Below, in pieces: positions 14,828-17,774 of a DNA stretch of 17,774 nt (position 1 is its first letter; each line of letters starts with the position of its first letter). Origin of the DNA: Elusimicrobiota bacterium (lineage in GTDB: Bacteria > Elusimicrobiota > UBA8919); the NCBI GenBank assembly GCA_003452965.1, contig DMMW01000006.1, positions 1-17,774 on the forward strand, given 5' to 3'. Position numbers and translations under genes: made by a program. The notes below the pieces were generated by a model that was not told the origin of the DNA, ran no database searches, and was given only the letters and a program-made list of their open reading frames with translations.

Positions 14828-16030
14828 ATGACTGATAAAAAAAATAAACCACGAACAATTATACCAATCGGACCATATCATCCTCTACAAGAAGAAGCAG
14901 AGTTTTTTAAGTTATATGTAGAAGGTGAAAAAGTGGTTGATATGGATATTGAAATAGGCTATATGCATAGAGGTATTGAAAAACTTTCAGAATCTATGCA
15001 TTATGATCAGTCTGCATTTTTAGTTGAACGTATTTGCGGCATTTGCTCTAATAGTCATCCTTTCGCGTATGTAAATGCTGTTGAAGATTTGGCAGGCATT
15101 GAAATAACTCTTCGTGCAAAGTATATACGTTCCATTATAGGGGAATTAGAACGTTTGCATTCGCATCTGTTATGGCTGGGATTAGCAGGCCATTTTATCG
15201 GTTATAATACTGTTTGGATGTGGTCTTGGAAATACCGCGAGTTAGTAAACGATATCTTTGAATTCATCACGGGTAATCGCCAGCATTATGCAATGATGAA
15301 AATTGGCGGTGTGCGCAGAGATATAGAAAATAAGGATATAACCCAAATTGAAAAGATGTGTGATGATTTGATTCCTGTTTTGAATTTGTTTAAAGGTGCG
15401 GTATTAGATGATCCTGTAATACATGCAAGAACAAAAAATGTGGGAATTCTTCCTATAGAGGTTGCAATTGATTATTGCGTGGTTGGTCCTACAGCACGTG
15501 CATCCGGAATAGATATTGATATCAGAAGAGACGATCCATATGCCGCATATAATTTGGTTCCTTGGAATGTTATAGTAACTAAAAACGGCGACGTTTTTGA
15601 TAAGGCTGTAGTTCGTATATTAGAAATGTATGAAAGTATAAAAATTATTAGAGGTTGTCTTAATGGGCTTTTAAAAGAACCGGAAGGTAATTATGATTTA
15701 AAAATTAAAGAAATTCCTGTCGGAGAAGGTATCGGAAGACACGAAGCACCGCGAGGAGAAGTATTCCATTATGTTCGTTCCGATAAAACCAATAGACCTG
15801 CACGACATAAAATTCGTGCGCCTTCATATGTAAATGTACCTTCTAATCAATATGCCGTAATAGGGCAAACTATTTCCGATGCAGCTTTAATTTTAGCAGC
15901 GGTGGATCCCTGTTATTGCTGTACGGAAAGAGTTGCTATTATTGATAAACAAAAAAATAAAAAAATTATGAACGGATTTGATTTGATAAAATTATCCCAG
16001 GAAAAAACAGAAAAATTGAGAAATAAATAA
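14828..16030 (+). CDS. echE: [NiFe] hydrogenase large (catalytic) subunit, group 4 (NuoD/EchE-like)
   Basis: 400 residues. It binds the NiFe(CN)2CO centre that makes or oxidises H2. All four Ni-ligand cysteines are present: C70 and C73 in the L1 motif RICGICSNSH, and C362 and C365 in the L2 motif DPCYCCTER. This separates it from NuoD of complex I, which lacks them. The L2 motif is odd in carrying a third cysteine (C364) where Ser is usual. A 32-residue tail follows Arg368; in E. coli HycE the tail after the matching Arg is removed by the endopeptidase HycI, so maturation by a similar protease is expected, though none is in the window. There is no clear Shine-Dalgarno site. The C, D, B and H subunits are in the Ech order B-C-D-E. 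Confidence 0.95.
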   Translation: MTDKKNKPRTIIPIGPYHPLQEEAEFFKLYVEGEKVVDMDIEIGYMHRGIEKLSESMHYDQSAFLVERICGICSNSHPFAYVNAVEDLAGIEITLRAKYIRSIIGELERLHSHLLWLGLAGHFIGYNTVWMWSWKYRELVNDIFEFITGNRQHYAMMKIGGVRRDIENKDITQIEKMCDDLIPVLNLFKGAVLDDPVIHARTKNVGILPIEVAIDYCVVGPTARASGIDIDIRRDDPYAAYNLVPWNVIVTKNGDVFDKAVVRILEMYESIKIIRGCLNGLLKEPEGNYDLKIKEIPVGEGIGRHEAPRGEVFHYVRSDKTNRPARHKIRAPSYVNVPSNQYAVIGQTISDAALILAAVDPCYCCTERVAIIDKQKNKKIMNGFDLIKLSQEKTEKLRNK

Positions 16031-16114
16031 GGCGACCCTGTATAGTTTTGCCAAATGTCAAAGATGTAGGGATTCTCTTCGTCTTTTATATTATAAAATC
16101 TAAAGAGTTATAGG

Positions 16115-16305
16115 TAATGTCAAAAATATTATGAAAAATCATGGTTTTTCACTAGACGATATTTTTTTAACGCCTCATAAATCTAAAATTGGTAAACTCC
16201 TCGCTACGCTCGTCAAACATACCAATTTTTTAACGATTTATTCGGCTAAAAACATCTATATCGTTCAAAACCAAATTTTTCAATAATATGTCATTTTTGA
16301 CATTA
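16115..16305. repeat. 191-bp MITE-like imperfect palindrome inside the operon
   Basis: The two ends match as inverted copies: from TAATGTCAAAAAT at 16115, through ATTATGAAAAAT, GGTTTT and ACGATAT, against the complementary series ending in GACATTA at 16305. The inner arms pair too (ATAAATC and AAAATTGGT with ACCAATTTT and GATTTAT), leaving a loop of about 25 nt around CTCGCTACGCTCG. The right end also holds the small hairpin ATGTCA-TTTT-TGACAT (16288-16303). It fills most of the gap between the large-subunit and antiporter-subunit genes. There is no coding capacity. In RNA form it would be a very long hairpin that could block or slow read-through. Confidence 0.8.
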
Positions 16306-16316
16306 CGGAGTTATGT

Positions 16317-16322
16317 GAAGGA
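16317..16322 (+). promoter_or_regulatory. Strong Shine-Dalgarno site GAAGGA
   Basis: GAAGGA ends 6 nt before ATG 16329 and is the clearest ribosome binding site in the window; most other genes here lack one. It lies just outside the 16115-16305 repeat element and fixes the start of the antiporter-like subunit. Confidence 0.8.
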
Positions 16323-16328
16323 TAAAAT

Positions 16329-17774
16329 ATGCTTGATAATTTACAGAATTATGTGATAGGAATTACATTTACAGGTTCATTCCTAATTCTATTGTTTAAA
16401 AAATATTACAGAATTCTTGCTTTATCTTTCACCTTATTGGGTTTGGTTTTGATATCATTCTTGATTCCTTCGGTGTATCAAAATCAAATTTTTCTTTATG
16501 AGAAATACTTTGTTGATTTCTTTTCTATAATATTTCTTGCCGATGGTCTTTCTATCTTTATGGCGGTTGTTTCATCGTTTATAGGTTGTATGATATTAAT
16601 TTACATATTGGATTATATCAGAAGTAATGAAAATCAATACCAGTATTTTTTCTATTTCACACTCTTTATTGCATCAATGCTTGGATTCGTTTTTTCTGCG
16701 AATCTGTTATTAATGTATGTTTTCTGGGAAATGATTGCTATTATATTTTGGCGGATTTCGGGTTTTTATGGCGATGATGAACATTTAAAAGCATCTGATA
16801 AGATGCTTTATACCACATTTTTGGGTTCAGTATTTATGTTAGTCGGTTTTGCTTTAATTTATAATGAATATAATACATTAAATATTTTATCTCTGCGAGG
16901 TAAAGAAATATCGTTAATGGCTGCTTTTTTTATAATAGCAGGCTTATTATCAAAATCTGCACAGATTCCTTTTTATGCGTGGCTACCGGAAAATTCCAGA
17001 GCTATAATACCGTCGCTTGCTATTTTATTAGCTGCAGAAGTCGGTATTTATGCTTTTGCACGTCTATTTCTAATGACATTCTCGGTCCCTCTAATGGTAT
17101 TTGATACCGTAATTATCATATCAATATTAACTATAATTATTTCCGGGTCATTGGCATTTTGTGAAAATGATATAAAGAAAATACTTATATATTCTACAAT
17201 AGCACAAATAGGATATATCTTTTTAGGACTTTCAACAAAAAGTGTTATAGGATTTTCGGCTGCACTTCTATATATAATTGTTCATGGTTTCGGTAAGGCG
17301 GGTTTATTTCTATCGGTAGGAATTATAGAAAGACAGACAGGTATTACTGACTTAAGAAAATTGGGTGGACTCTCAAAAGTAATGCCGCTTGTTTCGATAG
17401 GTTTTATACTGTGTGCACTATCAATAATAGGTTTACCACCCTTCGGCGGTTTTTTTGCAAAATTATTAATAATTATGTCTCTTGTCCAGCAAGGTAGAAT
17501 TTTAGCGGCATCTTTGGCTGTAGTTGGTGCAGTTTTTACCCTTTTATATTTATTTAGATTATATAACGCAGTGTTTTTAGGAACGATAAAAAGAAACGAA
17601 ACGGAACTTAAAACTGAATTGTCGCCGTCTAATGTAACGATGCATCTCGAAGATAAAACAACATTTGAAGAAAACAAAACAATGATTATTGTTGTTTTGA
17701 TATTCGGCATATTATCCTTACTTTTAGGTTTAATACTAAAGTTACCGTTAAGTTTTATTGAGATGATAAAATGA
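16329..17774 (+). CDS. Antiporter-like proton/ion-translocating membrane subunit (NuoL/M/N, HyfB/Mrp family)
   Basis: 481 residues with about 14 membrane segments, complete, with the TGA stop being the last three bases of the window. Key charged residues of the family are present: Glu134 in FWEMIAIIFW (TM5) and Lys209 in KSAQIPFYAWLPE (TM7), plus the HGFGKAGLF segment. The usual APTPVSALLHAA stretch of TM8 is replaced by AIIPSLAILLAAEVGIY, with Glu237 near the place where relatives carry Lys or His. At 481 residues it has the NuoN/MrpD size and lacks the long C-terminal helix extension of NuoL or EchA. It would pump H+ or Na+ as part of the hydrogenase. Further antiporter or small membrane subunits may follow beyond the window. 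Confidence 0.9.
   Translation: MLDNLQNYVIGITFTGSFLILLFKKYYRILALSFTLLGLVLISFLIPSVYQNQIFLYEKYFVDFFSIIFLADGLSIFMAVVSSFIGCMILIYILDYIRSNENQYQYFFYFTLFIASMLGFVFSANLLLMYVFWEMIAIIFWRISGFYGDDEHLKASDKMLYTTFLGSVFMLVGFALIYNEYNTLNILSLRGKEISLMAAFFIIAGLLSKSAQIPFYAWLPENSRAIIPSLAILLAAEVGIYAFARLFLMTFSVPLMVFDTVIIISILTIIISGSLAFCENDIKKILIYSTIAQIGYIFLGLSTKSVIGFSAALLYIIVHGFGKAGLFLSVGIIERQTGITDLRKLGGLSKVMPLVSIGFILCALSIIGLPPFGGFFAKLLIIMSLVQQGRILAASLAVVGAVFTLLYLFRLYNAVFLGTIKRNETELKTELSPSNVTMHLEDKTTFEENKTMIIVVLIFGILSLLLGLILKLPLSFIEMIK

Noticed and set aside
16297..16328. TTGACA at 16297 as a -35 box for the antiporter-subunit gene.
   Set aside because: No -10 hexamer at 16-18 nt; the nearest AT-rich match (TAAAAT) is 20 nt away and abuts the start codon. 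The hexamer belongs to the ATGTCA/TGACAT hairpin.
17282..17710. 142-codon open frame on the - strand.
   Set aside because: It lies fully opposite a well-supported membrane protein gene, has no ribosome site or recognisable domain, and reads as a shadow of the sense-strand codon use.
12991..17774. Respiratory complex I operon (NuoH-B-C-D-L).
   Set aside because: The large subunit has all four Ni-binding cysteines (CGIC and DPCxxC), and no nuoE/F/G/A/J/K genes are seen, so this is a group 4 hydrogenase.

Overview
The window is visibly AT-rich, with every gene on the + strand. It looks like part of the genome of an uncultured, anaerobic, diderm (Gram-negative-type) bacterium. The diderm call rests on a PorV/PorQ-family outer-membrane protein, a small outer-membrane-barrel-like protein, and a large secreted hydrolase ending in a FlgD-Ig/type-9-secretion-like C-terminal domain. 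The anaerobe call rests on a membrane-bound group 4 [NiFe] hydrogenase. This mix of PorV-like, FlgD-Ig and group 4 hydrogenase genes is common in candidate phyla such as Elusimicrobiota-like lineages, but I cannot fix the phylum from sequence alone.

Region 1 (1-656) has no convincing protein gene. It holds a GC-rich patch of short repeats and hairpins, an AT-rich stretch, a compact set of nested inverted repeats that looks like a structured RNA or the right end of an IS200/IS605-type element, and a terminator-like hairpin just ahead of the first gene.

Region 2 (657-10121) encodes five exported proteins: a secreted protein with two Ig-like domains and a seven-repeat beta-propeller; a small barrel-like protein; an NHL-like propeller protein; a 1263-residue NlpC/P60 + SH3 + Ig/FN3-like + FlgD-Ig protein; and a PorV/PorQ-family protein. 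The last two may be functionally linked, because PorV proteins serve export of substrates with this kind of C-terminal domain.

Region 3 (10140-17774) is an energy-converting hydrogenase operon behind a perfect consensus sigma70 promoter (TTGACA, 17-nt spacer, TATAAT). In order it encodes HydB/AsrA-like and HydG/AsrB-like electron-transfer subunits (FeS and FAD/NAD(P)/2Fe-2S), a polyferredoxin, a NuoH/EchB-like membrane subunit, a NuoB/EchC-like small subunit, a NuoC/EchD-like subunit, a NuoD/EchE-like large subunit with all four Ni-binding cysteines, and a NuoL/M/N-type antiporter subunit that ends exactly at the window edge. The likely job is coupling NAD(P)H (or another HydBG substrate) and ferredoxin chemistry to H2 and ion translocation. 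The operon probably continues downstream.

Many intergenic gaps carry inverted or tandem repeats of several unrelated families (10-bp, 18/9-bp, 8-bp and 7-bp arrays; hairpin/MITE-like elements of about 60-190 bp), including all four long junctions inside the hydrogenase operon.
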